64,000 nucleotides of DNA from Patagioenas fasciata (GCF_037038585.1 NC_092560.1:61632049-61696048); one strand, 5' to 3'; shown: positions 47,929 to 61,240, counted from the stretch's first letter. Numbers and translations: made by a program. The notes: generated by a model from the letters alone, not told the origin.

Positions 47929-47948
47929 TGCATTCTGGGAGTTGTAGT
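47929..47948 (-). promoter_or_regulatory. ZNF143-like site (minus orientation)
   Basis: The plus strand reads TGCATTCTGGGAGTTGTAGT. Its complement fits ACTACAACTCCCAGAATGCA, a near-consensus ZNF143/SBS site often found close to transcription starts. Confidence 0.75.
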
Positions 47949-48055
47949 CTTGCCGCGTGCGTCAGCCCCGTGCAGCCGCAGAGCGGCCGGCGGTGGTGGG
48001 CGGTGCCGCCGTGAGGAGCCGCTGCCGCGGGTGGGCCTGGCAGGGGCGACTGGCG

Positions 48056-48109
48056 GGGGCGGGGCCGGGGCCGGGGCCGGGCGGCGGGGCGGGGCGGGGC
48101 GGGGGCGGG
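48056..48109 (+). promoter_or_regulatory. GGGGCC/GGGGCGG array (SP1 sites, G-quadruplex potential)
   Basis: More than ten runs of three to five G separated by one or two bases lie on the plus strand. It fits a tandem SP1/KLF cluster and can form G-quadruplexes. Confidence 0.7.
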
Positions 48110-48734
48110 CACCCCGCTGTGCCGCGCAGACGCGGGTAGTGCTCGGTTGGGGCTGGGCTGCTGCGGGAAGCGGCGCCTCCAGCGGTCGCTTGGTGCCGTC
48201 CCGGGCCGGAGCAGTGCCGGGAGCCCCGGCCGCCGCCCAGCCCGGCGGGAGGCTTGGCGGTGGGAGCGGCTGTCGCGGCCGGTTGGCGCCCGGCGGAGGG
48301 CGGTGTGGCGGCTGCCTTGGCTGTTCCTGGCTCCTGGCCGTGACCGGCGAATGCAATTAAATCCACCATTGAGATAAGGTGAAACTCCGTCGTTTTGCAG
48401 AGAGCTCGGGCCGGCGCGGGGAACCGGCTGCCGATCAGACGGACAGACACACAGACACACGGGTGCGCTCGGTGCCGGGGGACAGACGCGCTGTGCTGGT
48501 GTTGCCGCGTTCAGTGCGGGTGACTCTGCTCGGTACGATCCGGCAGAACATTCCGGCGGCCGGGCAGCGACCACCCCGCGCCCCCGCAGACATCACTCGA
48601 CGCTCAGGGGATTCGCTTCAGCTCCCCGCGCCAAACCAGCCCCCCTGCCTTATACAGACACTTCCATGCGGGGCACGCACACCGTGGCGTTCTCCTTTTA
48701 TTGGTTAAACCGGATGGTACTTGAGTGTCGTGGT

Positions 48735-49585
48735 CACAGAATCACAGAATGTTAGGAATTGGAAGGGACCTCGAAAGATCGTCCAGTTCAATCCCCCTGC
48801 CGGAGCAGGAACACCTAGATGAGGTTACACAGGAATGTGTCCAGGCGGGTTTTGAATGTCTCCAGGGGACGCTCCACAACCTCCGTGGGCAGCCTGTTTT
48901 AGTGTCGCCCCCACCGTGAAGTTTTTTCTCAAATTTAAGTGGAACCTCTTGTGTTCCAGTTTGAACCCATTGCCCCTTGTCTTATCATTGGTTGTCACCG
49001 AGAAGAGCCTGGCTCCATCCTCCTGACACTCACTCTTTACATATTTATTAACATTAATGAGGACACCCCTCAGTCTCTTCTTCACCAAGCTAAAGAGACC
49101 CAGCTCCCTCTGCCTTTCCTCATAAGGGAGATGCTCCACTCCATCATCTTCGTTGCTCTGCACTGGACTCTCTCCAGCAGTTCCTGTCCTTCTTGAACTG
49201 AGGGGCCCAGAACTGGACACAATATTCCAGGTGTGGTCTCACCAGGGCAGAGTAGAGGGGAAGGAGAACCTCTCTCGACCTACTAACCACCCCCCTTCTA
49301 ATACACCCCAGGATGCCATTGGTCTTCCTGGCCACAAGGGCACAGTGCTGGCTCATGGTCATCCTGCTGTCCACCAGGACCCCCAGGTCCCTTTCCCCTA
49401 TGCTGCTCTCTAATAGGTGATTCCTCAGCTTATACTGGAACCTGGGGTTGTTCCTACCCAGATGCAGGACTCTACACTTGCCCTTGTTATATTTCATTAA
49501 ATTTTCCCCCGCCCAACTCTCCAGCCTGTTCAGGTCTCTCTGGATGGCAGCACAGCCTTCTGGTGTGTCAGCCACTTCTCCCAAC
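48735..49585 (-). mobile_element. CR1 LINE, 5'-truncated, minus strand
   Basis: The reversed tail (CACAGAAT twice, 48735-48750) is followed by the 3' end and the C-terminal RT frame in antisense. Recognisable peptides include [35 protein letters not shown] and [15 protein letters not shown]. Frameshifts and stops interrupt it. It belongs to the same subfamily as the 53.7-55.7 kb copy by peptide similarity and lies in the opposite orientation. Confidence 0.9.
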
Positions 49586-49990
49586 GGTGTCCGAAGCTGT
49601 GCTGAAGTGCTGCCCGGTGAGGCTGCCGCTCCTGCCCGCGTTGCCTGGCTCTGCCCCTTGGGCGCCCAGTCCCCGCGGCTGAGGGAGGAAACAGCCCAGC
49701 AGCACCTGCCGCTCCAGCAGAGCTGCTGGGCTATTTGTCTGAGGCACCTTAGGAAAAGGTAACCAGTGAGCAGCACTGGCTGCAGCCAGCCCCTCTGTGA
49801 GCACTGGTAATGTGAAACTCGGTTTCGCTTCTAGGCCAGGGTCTGCAGGGGCATCCTGAGGGAGCCTGGCTTTGTGTGTTGTGACCAGGTGAAAACATAT
49901 TAATCCAAATACACCAGTATCATTAACTTGCCAAAACAGACACAACGATTGTCCCTTTAACAGCCTCTCTGTCAGTCATGACAACAGAAG
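49586..49990. other. Unassigned spacer between two CR1 elements
   Basis: GC-moderate sequence with no recognisable gene. Open frames on the minus strand are partly CR1 read-through. Confidence 0.5.
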
Positions 49991-50325
49991 AATCATGCAA
50001 TCACAAAATCATTTCAGTTGGAAGAGACCCACCCTCAGGACTGAGTCCAACCATAACCTAACTCTAGCACCGAACCATGTCCCTAAGAAGCTCATCTAAA
50101 AGCCTTTTTAACACCTCCAGGGATGGTGACTCCACCACTTCCCTGGGCAGCCTGTTCCAATGCCCGACAACCCTTCCTGTGAAGTATGTTTTCCTAATAT
50201 CCAATCTGAACCTCCCCTGGCACAACTTGAGGCCATTTCCTCTTGTTCTATCACTTGCTACTTGGGAGAAGAGACCAACACCCTCCATGCTACAACCTCC
50301 TTTCAGGTAGCTGTAGACAGAGATA
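49991..50325 (-). mobile_element. CR1 LINE 3' fragment, second subfamily
   Basis: Antisense CR1 3' region. The minus-strand peptide [20 protein letters not shown] ... [20 protein letters not shown] is the conserved CR1 C-terminus. It is more diverged from the other two copies, so from a different subfamily. Confidence 0.88.
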
Positions 50326-53032
50326 ATGGCTATGTGTTCTCATGAGCTTGCCCATGTGAATGAACTTGTTTATGAACTCCATTACTTTTCCCTGGAGCCA
50401 GAACTACACGATTACTTTTGTTGTGTTCATCCCCCACTAAAGCTGAATGCCTATGAATCTGAGGCAGCTGTTCAGCATAGAAATGCTGCAACATCAAATG
50501 AAACATGAATAATAGACATTCAGTCAAGTTAAAATTAATTTTTATATATCCTTTAGTACATAAACTCCTATGACTCTGCGCAGTGTTTTGTAATACAGTA
50601 ATGCAAGAAAGTTTTATTAATACTGGTGGTTTGTAATGTAATATTAAAAAGCTTGAAGTCAAATTTATGTCTCTTTTATTTCCTTGTGGTATTGCTTAAT
50701 GACCTTGCTAATGCAACACTACTGTTATTCTTGTCAGTAGGTATTCAAGCAATTGTTTTCAATCTAGGAGTTCTCTGCCACACCCATTTTTGTTTTCTTG
50801 TACACAGCAGTACATTAGGAGTGTTGATGCCTCCTACATTTAGAAATATAAAGGTTTGCTTTAAACCATTATAGACCTAATTTTTAGTTAAGGAACTGTA
50901 TCTCCAATAGCTTCTAATTCAAATTGAAATATCACTAAAGGCACTGTTGTAGGATCAAAAGACAATAATTACAAATTTCCATTCTAGCACCTCCCACCTA
51001 TCCAGACAAGGTTGGTGGGCTGCTTATTTTTCATTAATTTAGGTTTTTCTGACAATTTGCCTTTTTAGCCAGGGCATTTTGCATACTGTTTCCTTCTTTA
51101 CTTTTTTCCTATGGCTTCACCCTTCTAATTGTACTGTCAGGGTAGATGGGACCTTTTAAATGAATGATTCATAATTTGTCCTAATAGCTTTTCAAATATA
51201 GAATTAGACTAACTGATCTATAACTTTTCAGGTTCTCCTTTTGCTCTCTTAGAGATGGGTGTGGTGTTTCCCAGCACTACCTTTAGGATTTCTGACAGTT
51301 ATGTTACGAAACAATAAAATTTAGTTGTAAGTCTCAAAATAACCTGGATTACAGTTCATTTTATTCACAAAAGGAAAAAAAATGTTAAGCAAACATCCAA
51401 ATGATCTTTATGTCTACTTCAACTCATATTGGCCATTTGTATGGCTAAAAATTCCCCCCACCTCCCCTTTTATTTTTCTTTCATTGTCCAGAATCACCTC
51501 AGTGACACGCTGCTCTGGATAAATCTGTATTCATAAAGATTACCTGATAAGCCAAGTTTGGGAATAATGCCCGAGCAGAGATGATCTTTTCCAGCTCTGG
51601 TCTTCTCACGGGGGTGTTGAAGAAGGCAGAGAACATCCAGCCAGACCTTTGATTGCCTCTCCCTGGGAGAGCTATGAAGCAGCAAACAGATGAAAATGAA
51701 CTAAACTAGTTGCAAAAAAAGTGTAAATCGTACATTTCCCTTATTTAATAACGAAAACCCCTCTTGTCTGAAGAAATGAAGGAATTAATAAACTGCAGAT
51801 GTGAAACCAAGAATTCAGAAGGTGTGCTTATGTGCAGGACTGCGTAGATATTAATAACTATTTTCCAAAAGCACTTGATCCAGACTATAAGTGAAGGACA
51901 AATGGAGCCACGAGCTTATCTAATGCAAGGCTCTTCCCCCAGCAGCCTGTGACCTGTCCCCAGCGCGCTCGTGAGCTCTGCCTGGCTCCCCAAACAGTTT
52001 TGAAAGCTGCTTAACACACTTGCTACAGACACAGATCTCCAACCACATTGTCCCACACTGAGACCAAATGATTCACCCGAAGAGGGGCAGAATTCAGGTA
52101 GCTCCTATGTGGTCTTTTCTGGTCTCTTCTGTTAAAACAAGTGTTATGAAATCAACTGCCCATTCCTGTAGTGATATCAATCGTTTGTAAGAAATCTTCT
52201 CTGTATCAGTGGATGTGGCATGTCTCCATCGTGCAATGATGTGTTCTGTGCATGAAAAGGCTTTACTGCCGTGCCCAGAACAAGCCAGATGTGTCCTGTT
52301 ATGCAACAGAAAAACATTTCTGTGGGGCCCCCGTGATAGGTATGCTTAGCGAAACAATACCAGTGCGTGTTTATAAAGTTCTAAAGGAACATAAATATGG
52401 GTTGTTCCTCTAACAGAAAGCTGTTCTGTTAATCCTCCTCATCTCTTTACTCTTTCAAGAGGGGAGGGAAGATAAAAGGAATTAATGAAAGCCAAAATGA
52501 CAGCGTAAAATGCAGGGCTTGAAAACTGTAATGTGCCGAATTGTGAGCTGATGTTAAAAATCCTTAAACCTTACATCTGCGACACAAAGATGTCAGTTTG
52601 TTCCTGCATTATCTTTATGTTTTCAGAGGAAATGCAGTTAGGACAGGATGTGCGTTTGTATCTACTCAGTATTATCTGCTTCCCTACAAGCTCCACACCA
52701 AATCTTATCTATTGTGTACAACTTTCATATTTTTGTGACCCCATGAAGATCAGCTGACTAATGAAACCAGGGAGATCAGTGTCTGGTGAACATTGCAAGA
52801 CAGGGTGGTTGAATTCTAGCATTCATACCCAAGTATTTTCTTCTATATTATTTTAAATATCTGGAAGAAGAAGCAAGTCTAAGAACTTCATGCGTAACAG
52901 TTTCATAAACCATAGCAATTTGGATTCTGCAGAATTAAGAGAAGCATGCTTAAAAGAATTGTATAGTGGCTTAGTGATAAATAACAGTAAGTTTTAAGTA
53001 CTTCATTATTTTTTCCTTTTATTGCAGAATAG
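50326..53032. other. Intergenic sequence, no feature recognised
   Basis: AT-rich sequence between ZNF131 and SELENOP. No exon, RNA gene or mobile element is supported. Confidence 0.55.
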
Positions 53033-53110
53033 AGAATCATAGAATTACGGAATCATAGAATGGACTGGGTTGGAATGGTCCTTTAAAGAGTATCTAGTCC
53101 AGCTCTCAGT
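53033..53110 (-). mobile_element. Short CR1 3' tail fragment
   Basis: AGAATCATAGAATTACGGAA followed by TCATAGAATGGACTGGGTTG is the reversed CR1 8-bp tail and 3' end, heavily truncated. Confidence 0.75.
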
Positions 53111-53678
53111 ATAAATTCAGCAGGCCTTGGCTAGGTCAGTACTTGTTGGGTAAATGCCTTAAGGAAAACCTCTGTTAAAAAGTTACCTGTCTTAATTGTT
53201 AAAATAAATACATATCATGCAATTTTTGTATGGGTATGCATTGTGCATCGTGAGTAGAAATAATATACATACACATTGTTCATAAAGATTTTGTGTAGGT
53301 AGATATTACCTCTTTAGAGGTAACTAAAATTTTCAAAAGGCAATCTGTAACCTGATTTGCAAAGATGTTTTTCTGTTGTTTTGATAAACAACAGTGAACA
53401 TAGTGCATCAGGACATGAAATATGGTGATTGATTTTTCTAGCTGTCTTTAATAATCCATGGAAATCTACAGATTCTGGAAAGGATTAAAGCTAAACTGGC
53501 AGAAAAGGTTTTGACACAGCACACTATCAGTGCTGAAGTCCAATGTATTACACAGACAGAAATATTAACAGATAATTTTAGATTACTCCTTTCAGGCCAT
53601 GCAATCTCCTAGAAAGCCGTAGACTTATGGACCATATTATTGCTGAGAGAAGTTATGTCTGCCTGATAGGATCCTAAA

Positions 53679-55595
53679 ATGTTTGCTAAAGATGAAGGTT
53701 TACTTCAGAACCTGTTGGGTATGCTCAAGCAGAAGAGGCGAGTTTACAGGTCATGGAAGCAGGGACTGGCCACTTGGGAGGAATATAAGGCTGCTGTTAG
53801 AGGATGCAGGAGGGCAGCTAGGGTAGCCAAGGCCTCCTTAGAATTACAGCTGGCGAGAGGGGTCAAGTACAGCAAGAAGAACTTTTTCAAATACATAGCA
53901 GATAAAACTAATACCAGAGGCAATGTAGGCCCACTGATGAATGAGGTGGGTGCCCTGATGGTGGAAGACACAGAGAAGGCAGAATTGCTGAATGCCTTCT
54001 TTGTCTCTGTCTACTCCGCTGGAGGCTGTCCTGGGGAACCCTGTACCCCTGAGACCCCGGATGAAGCCAGGTTAATGGAGGAGTTTGCTTTAGTCGATGA
54101 GGACTGGGTTAGGGAACAATTAAATAGTCTGGACATCCATAAATCCATGGGTCCAGATGGGATGCATCCGTGGGTGCTGAGGGAGTTGGCTGAAGTCATT
54201 GCCGGACCGCTCTCCATCATTTTTGCCAAGTCTTGGGAAACCGGAGAGGTGCCCGAGAATTGGAGGAAAGCAAATGTCACTCCAGTCTTCAAAAAGGGCA
54301 AGAAGGAGGACCCGGGTAATTATAGACCGGTCAGCCTCACCTCTGTCCCTGGGAAAGTAATGGAACAGCTTATCCTTGGTGTCATCTCAAGGCACATCAG
54401 GGATAAGAGGGTCATTAGGGGCAGTCAGCATGGCTTTACCAAGGGTAAGTCATGCTTGACCAACCTCATAGCCTTTTATGAGAATGTAACAAGGTGGATG
54501 GATGATGGCAGAGCGGTGGATGTGGTCTACCTTGACTTCAGTGAAGCCTTTGACACAGCCTCTCACAGCATCCTCACAGCTAAATTGAGGAGGTGTGGTC
54601 TAGACAATAGAGTAGTGAGGTGGGTTGCAAACTGGCTTAAAGAGAGAAGCCAGAGAGTGGTGGTCAATGGTGCGGAGTCCAGTTGGAGGCCAGTATCTAG
54701 TGGAGTGCCTCAGGGGTCAGTACTGGGGCCAATATTATTCAATATATTCATTAACGATTTAGACGAGGGAATTGAGTGTACTATCAGCAAGTTTGCTGAT
54801 GACACTAAGCTGGGAGGAGTGGCTGACACGCCAGAAGGCTGTGCTGCCATCCAGCGGGACCTGGACAGGCTGGAGAGTTGGGCGAGGGATAACCTGATGG
54901 AATTTAACAAGGGAAAGTGTAGAGTCCTGCATCTGGGCAGGAACAACCCCAGGTTCCAGTATACGTTGGGGAATGACCTATTAGAGAGCAGTGTAGGGGA
55001 AAGGGATCTGGGGGTCCTGGTGGACAGCAGGATGACCATGAGCCAGCACTGTGCCCTTGTGGCCAGGAAGGCCAATGGCATCCTTGGGTGTATTACAAGG
55101 GGGGTGGTCAGTAGATCGAGAGAGGTCCTCCTTCCCCTCTACTCCGCCCTGGTGAGACCCCATCTGGAATATTGTGTCCAGTTCTGGGCCCCTCAGTTCA
55201 AGAAGGACAGGAAACTGCTGGAGAGGGTCCAGCGTAGGGCAACAAAGATGATGAAGGGAGTGGAGCACCTCCCTTATGAAGAAAGGCTGAGGGAGCTGGG
55301 GCTCTTTAGTTTGAAGAAGAGGAGACTGAGGGGTGACCTTATTAATGTTTATAAATATATAAAGGGTGAGTGCCACGAGGATGGAGTCAGGCTCTTCTCA
55401 GTGGCAAACAATGATAGGACAAGGGGCAATGGGATCAAGCTGGAACACAAGAGGTTCCACTTAAATTTGAGAAAGAACTTCTTCATGGTGAGGGTGACAG
55501 AACACTGGAACAGGCTGCCCAGGGAGGTTGTGGAGTCTCCTTCCCTGGAGACATTCAAAGGCCACCTGGACACATTCCTGTGCGACCTCACCTAG
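53679..55595 (+). pseudogene. CR1 ORF2 fragment (reverse transcriptase, no endonuclease)
   Basis: Open for 638 codons with RT motifs intact, including FADD near residue 375. It lacks the N-terminal apurinic endonuclease domain. The ATG at 53679 may belong to flanking DNA and is not the native start. Confidence 0.88.
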
Positions 55596-55683
55596 GCGTT
55601 CCTGCTCCAGCAGGGGGATTGGACTAGATGATCTTTTGAGGTCCCTTCCAATCCCAAACATACTGTGATACTGTGATACTGTG
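53690..55683 (+). mobile_element. CR1 LINE with open reverse-transcriptase frame
   Basis: A frame of 638 codons (53679-55595) covers most of the CR1 reverse transcriptase. Visible are [70 protein letters not shown], the catalytic FADD, and the C-terminal [16 protein letters not shown]. The endonuclease domain is missing, so the copy is 5'-truncated (start approximate) and cannot move by itself. The 3' tail is three copies of ATACTGTG (55660-55683), a variant of the usual ATTCTGTG. The lack of stops suggests a young copy. Confidence 0.92.
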
Positions 55684-58600
55684 TAATTGGGGAAACATTC
55701 CACATGCAATTAAGATAATATTAAGAGCAATAAAAAGTTGGAAAGTTGTGCAACCTAGAAATATTTCCTTCCAGTATCTAGGGGAAGATTTTTTTTCTTC
55801 AAGAGCTTTTCTCTTTCTGGCACAGCCTTCCATCGTCAAGTGCATCTCTCATCCATGCAGGACCATGTGTGCTGTGTGGCACATGGACTGTAACTGTGCT
55901 GACTTTAACCTCAGCTCAAGTGCTCCCTGTGCAAAGACACAGATGGAGCAGCTACCAAAGCACACACGCTACTGAAAGAGAACCCAGCCTCTGTCTGTTC
56001 TGCCATTTAAGTTCTGAAGACCAGCCTCATGCACAATCCACACTGTAAGCCTCAAACAGTGCCTGAGCCACTGACTGCACCATGATTTGCCTGAAAAATG
56101 GCAAACAAAGTCCTACATTTGGCCTCAGGACAATTAGACATCTGAAATTTCGCACGATCATTTAATTACATGTTTTGTAACTTACCTTGGGCACATGTAC
56201 GTGTTAAAGAATAAATAATTTATTATTAACTTAAAACATTTACAAGCAAGACATGATGAAGTCTTTGCAAAAAAGGGGGATATAATTAAAAACCATTTAT
56301 TGTTAATTATTACTGTTATTGCAGTCATGAGATCACTTATGCATACAGTTTTCTGGTCTGTGTCCTCCTGAATGCCTGCTAGCTGTGTTGAAGAGAATAT
56401 TCTGCAGCTTTGTTGCCACGATTTTTAAAGTGCTACAAGTTTTTTTCAAGTCACATTCATATTTTGTTTCCTCTTCTTGAGCTCTGACAGGAAATCTGGC
56501 AATGAACATGATGCAGGATCAGCACAAATCCCTACTTTGTTTTTCTTCTGTATTTTTTTTTTTTTTTCTGTTTTGCTGACAAGAAATATTTCCGAGAAAT
56601 TCCACTTGTAGTTTAGAGGGCTGTATAAAATGCTGATGGTCAAAGACAGGTGTGGGAGCTGCTCAGCTGTTCCACCATGAGACACTGACTCTGGGCTCTA
56701 CTGGGGATACTACCACCTCTGTAAATTCAGTTCTTAAGACTGCTATATGCCCGATATTTAAATGATAACTAGTGAATATTATAAGGCATACATGAGTAAT
56801 ATTTTGAATGTCTTCCTGCCAAGAGACAGCCACTAAAAAGTTAAAATAGAGGTCAGCTAGAGATGAGGACTCACTGAAGTAAAATGGCAACCTGAGACTC
56901 TCTCTCCTATAGTTCTACAAGAGTCCTTACAAATGAGCAGCCATGGAAACCTCTATTGACTGTAGAGATGTTGAGGCTTAGTGTGGTGATTATTTCTTGT
57001 CAGGACCAGGACTCATGTTTCCAGTTCCACAAGTTGAGCCAGTGCTTTTGGAACGGAGACTCAAAAGTGGGTATTGCTGTTATTGCCTGTAATTAGAGAA
57101 CATGATACGAAGCCTGTTCAATGTGAATTCTCCGACAAGCCAAGAGGCCCATGCAAACACAGGTGATCATATGAAATAACAGCAATTTCACAGAAACAAC
57201 CAATAGTGGCTGCTTGAATTTTGCAGGGCAGATTTTTTCATGTCTTCGCTATTTGCAGTGATGTAGGGTAGTGCAGCTGGCTTCCAAAGGTGTTGATTTG
57301 GCCATTGTACCTTCATTATTGCTGCTGGTGGCACATTCACATACTCTTGCCCTAAGAAGAGCACACAGTATTTTTTTCAAAGTTCAGCATTCCAGGACTA
57401 TGCCATCTGAAAAGCAGTATCATCATCAATCAACCTCCAATATCATATATCTGAAGCCACGAGTATTTTAATTTGTCAGACTCCATTTCATGTAAAACGA
57501 TCTCCATCTTGCACTCAGCTATCTGAATCTGTCCCTATGCTCCCTTGCAAATACAAATCTCTCTCTTATTCATTAGCTGGACTCAGTTTCCAGTTCAATT
57601 TTCATGTATTTTAAAACAGATAAGCAAAGAACAGACTTGAACTTCCTGTAGGGTTCGCTGTATGTTGTCACTGAATCCCATGCACTGTGCTGTTGTAACT
57701 TCCACTCGTTGGCTAGGGTTCAGTGCGGTGAACTCTGCTTGGATGATCTGTCATAAAACATTAACAAGAACTTGCTTGTACAGGTATTTCTGGTGAGAAG
57801 CCTTTAAAGTCACCTGGCATGAACTGCTGTTAGTTTAGCTGATGAATCATTTTCCTCTGCACCTCCTAAGGAGAGTTGTTTTGTACAAAGGTTAGGTGGG
57901 AATTGTATGTATTGCTGATGATACTTCTGAAGCTATGATTACAGTTACACCCTGTTGAAGACCTGACAATGTAAAGAGAACTGTCTGAATACAGAAAAGT
58001 CAAAGCCTTTGTTTAACTTCCTTTATATTCCTTTGTACAGATCCTGAATCACTTTAGTTATGCATTGACTCGGTGCACTGTACTGGAAAGTCTAAAGCTG
58101 CCTATGGAATTCCTCATGCAACTGTGTGATTCCTGCAGAAGAAGGGATCACTGATCATGGTGTGGGATCTGAGATCCATACAGGAGATCTGTATAGATAC
58201 CCTGCTTTGGGCATTGCTTTATTATGTTTGCATCTTCCTGATTTACTGTCCCCAACACCAGGAGCCAAACTGAAGGAATTTTCCATTTTCTTCTGTAAAT
58301 CACAGGACAGTCAAGTATTACTAAATATACTGAAAAATACAAAAATACAGAAGTTGCACAGTTACACTCTTATTAACCACCTCTCGGGTATCATCAGGTA
58401 ATTTGTCTGTTCTTCAAAGGATGAGAGGACTATTGGTGTTACACCTAGTGAGGTGACATGGGGAACCTGCAGGCTGATAGAATTATTGTAGGATAAATGC
58501 AGTAAGTAAACAGGGCCAATAGATAACTCAGAATACAGGTAGGTATTCAGTAACTAGGGTTAGTTTGCATTTGTAGTCTGTGCAATGATTATGACTTACG

Positions 58601-61240
58601 GCATGTCTGACAAAAAAAAATAATTCCTTGCTGCTTACAGTGAGCTACATACTGGTTCAAGTGGAGACAGATACTTCATTATTATAATGGAGTTTCCAAA
58701 CAGAAAAGCAAAACATTTATCTACTAGATAAAGTCTAATTTTGTTTTTAAGTAGATATATGCATGTATTAGCTATTCCTTCGTCCACTGGGACAATCTCC
58801 AGGCCTATATCAGAGGATGTCAGCTTTTGTTGCTTCATTTGAATTCTGAGAAGTATGCATTTAGCTATTAATATCTTATGCTGCTTTGGATCTCACATGA
58901 GAGGGTCACGAGACCAATATTGCACCACCATCCTTCTTTCTGGAGTTACTTTACCTAATGATCTTGTGGTTCTAATTATTTTGCTGAATTTACTTTAATA
59001 TATCTTCTCAGCCTTCACTTAAATTACCCTTTATTTACAGCATTTAAGCAAGTGTTTAAGGTCTCATAAACAAATAGAAATTTGTTTATGTAAGCAGTAA
59101 GTAAACCTCAATGGCCCGTTCTTGTTGTAATTTATTCCATTATAAAGGATGAGTTACCCCACTGAATTGACACTGTTACACTGTTATAAAATGCAAAGAC
59201 ATGAGATGGATCACTAGACTGACCATCTGTCAGTGGACTTTGAGTTCCCCATTTGTGATATCCCTCAGTCACAAGAGCAAAACAGACACCAAGGTCCTAA
59301 GGTCTCATGATAGAATCCTGCTGGATACATGTTCTGCCTCTGTTCTCTCATTATTTGCACATGTTGCAAATCACTACAGCACACATCACTGGAAAATAAT
59401 TACTGACAGCCTCATAATTCCGTGTGCATTTGAGATTTTGTTTAAGAAATACACAGACCAATCCAGATAACAGAAATAACAAAAACCACTTAATTTCCAA
59501 AGACACTATAACTTCTGTATGGTAATGCTTTGAAAAGTTTGAAACATGCCAAAAAAGGGGATAGTTTATGTTCAATAAGAACAGAAGGGGGCTGTTATTT
59601 CCACCAGGACCATTTTTTTGCCCAAATAAGAAAGTGAGTAGAAACAGGATGATAATTTAAAAAATTGTTTGAAACTGAAGTCTTATCCAAATTAGAGTTC
59701 ATAACTGCCCCCTGCAGTGAAATTGGAACATACTCAACAACTAAGAAAATACTCGCAGTAGAAAGCAAAATTAAGATTTAAGACAATTATTTCTTTAGAA
59801 GCTATGGACAAAGGGCAACAGGACCCTACGAATTCAAAGGGAATTAATATAAGAAATGGAATGGTCAGACTCTTAGACTGTAAATTTAACACTTGTTAAC
59901 ATCTTTATTGTACTATTTGTAAAAAAATCTGGAAGTGTATTTTTTTCCACTCAGAAAGGTTAATGCTCCAGATTGACATTTAAAAATATTTAGGGTGTAT
60001 ATACTTCTAAAACAACTGAATTAGATCTATCTAAACTCACAGCCAAAATTATCATATACCCTACCACTTGCTTTAGTGCAGAGAACTTCTTTCCTTAATA
60101 AATCTGAAGGCAGCAGGCCCAGCAAATAAGCTATCATTTGGAATAGTGAAGGGCATCCTCAGAGCTATGAGAGCTTGGTCCCAACCCAGCAAGGAATACA
60201 AAGACATGTTTCCATAACAATATAAGGAATGTGAGCACATTCCACCTTTAAAAAAAATCTGTCCCAGTCTGATGTGTGTTTTCCACATGCTGTCCTCCAA
60301 GACTATCACATAAAACTTCAGATGTTTTTCTTCTTTCCATTGGCTTGAGCATAGGACTCCTACAGGATAAACCCCAAACTCGCACACAAACAGAAGCATA
60401 AATCTCATCTCCGCAGGAGACAGTCTCAGGCCATAGAGCTAAGCCATATAAATCTCACCACCTTAAACTCTAAGGGCACACCATGTTTTTAAACATTTAT
60501 TTCTCCATAAGCACACATAACACGTGCATTGCGGGAAAAAACATCAAGCACGCTGCTGTCAGACTGAAACATGCTCTGCATAAACAGTTCTCTCACTGAG
60601 GAAAGAGGGTAGGCCAGCAGTTTAACCTGAGTGTCCACACACACCTCAGTCACCATGGGGTTCAGAAAGCGTAACAGAGTAATACAGAGAGGTAAGTAAC
60701 TATGGCCAGTCAGTAGAGCTTCATGGCTTTCACGGGGCTACATTGATTTAAATGGCTGAAGATCTGGTCTCTAACTTTCGACAGAAAGTGGTAAACTGGC
60801 AGGTTCTGCAGAAACAAGTTTGAGAACCGAGTGATGTAATCGAGAGCAGCTGGGCAAAAGGAGCTCTGTGTTCACATGCCCCTAGGCGCTGTGAGCCATT
60901 TGCGAAGACAAATATAAGATAAAGCATATGAGAGAAAACCTGCTAGGTCAGCGTTTTTATAAATAGAGAAGAACCTTCCCCCTCTCACTGCGGTTACCAC
61001 TGTGCTCATAAAATAATGGCTGGTTGTCCCACCCCCCTGCTCTGACTGTACCACTGCCTCCAGCTGACTGGGGTGACTGACAAACTGCATAACCTGGTGT
61101 TCAAAGTCACCGTAAGAAAAAAACCACACCATTCTGCATGACAAATGGTTTCCCCTTGGAATTAGTTAGTGGAGAAATATTTTGGCTACTTTTGCTGAAT
61201 GGTTTTGCTTTGCTTGCAAGGTCATTCAGAATAAGCTCCC
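55684..61240. other. Intergenic sequence upstream of SELENOP
   Basis: No gene is supported. AT-rich, with short T and A runs (56550-56567, 58611-58620). Confidence 0.55.

Larger units (their letters stand above)
46970..48690. promoter_or_regulatory. ZNF131: CpG island, ZNF131 promoter region
   Basis: A GC- and CpG-dense block with a TATA-less promoter. It holds TTACGTCA, an ATF/CREB-like site (47622-47629), CCAAT (47819-47823), GGAAGTGACG, an ETS-like site (about 47857-47866), two ZNF143-like sites and a dense GGGGCGG/GGGGCC array (48056-48109). It ends where a CR1 is inserted at 48735. Open frames of 230-280 codons here reflect high GC content, not genes. Confidence 0.85.

Noticed and set aside
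47506-48574. Long frames of 230-285 codons on both strands of the CpG island
   Set aside because: GC-rich sequence has few stop codons; products are Pro/Arg/Gly/Ala-rich and overlap on both strands, with no conserved motif.
48825-49220. 131-codon minus-strand frame near the CpG island as a gene
   Set aside because: It is the C-terminal part of a CR1 reverse transcriptase in antisense to the plus strand.
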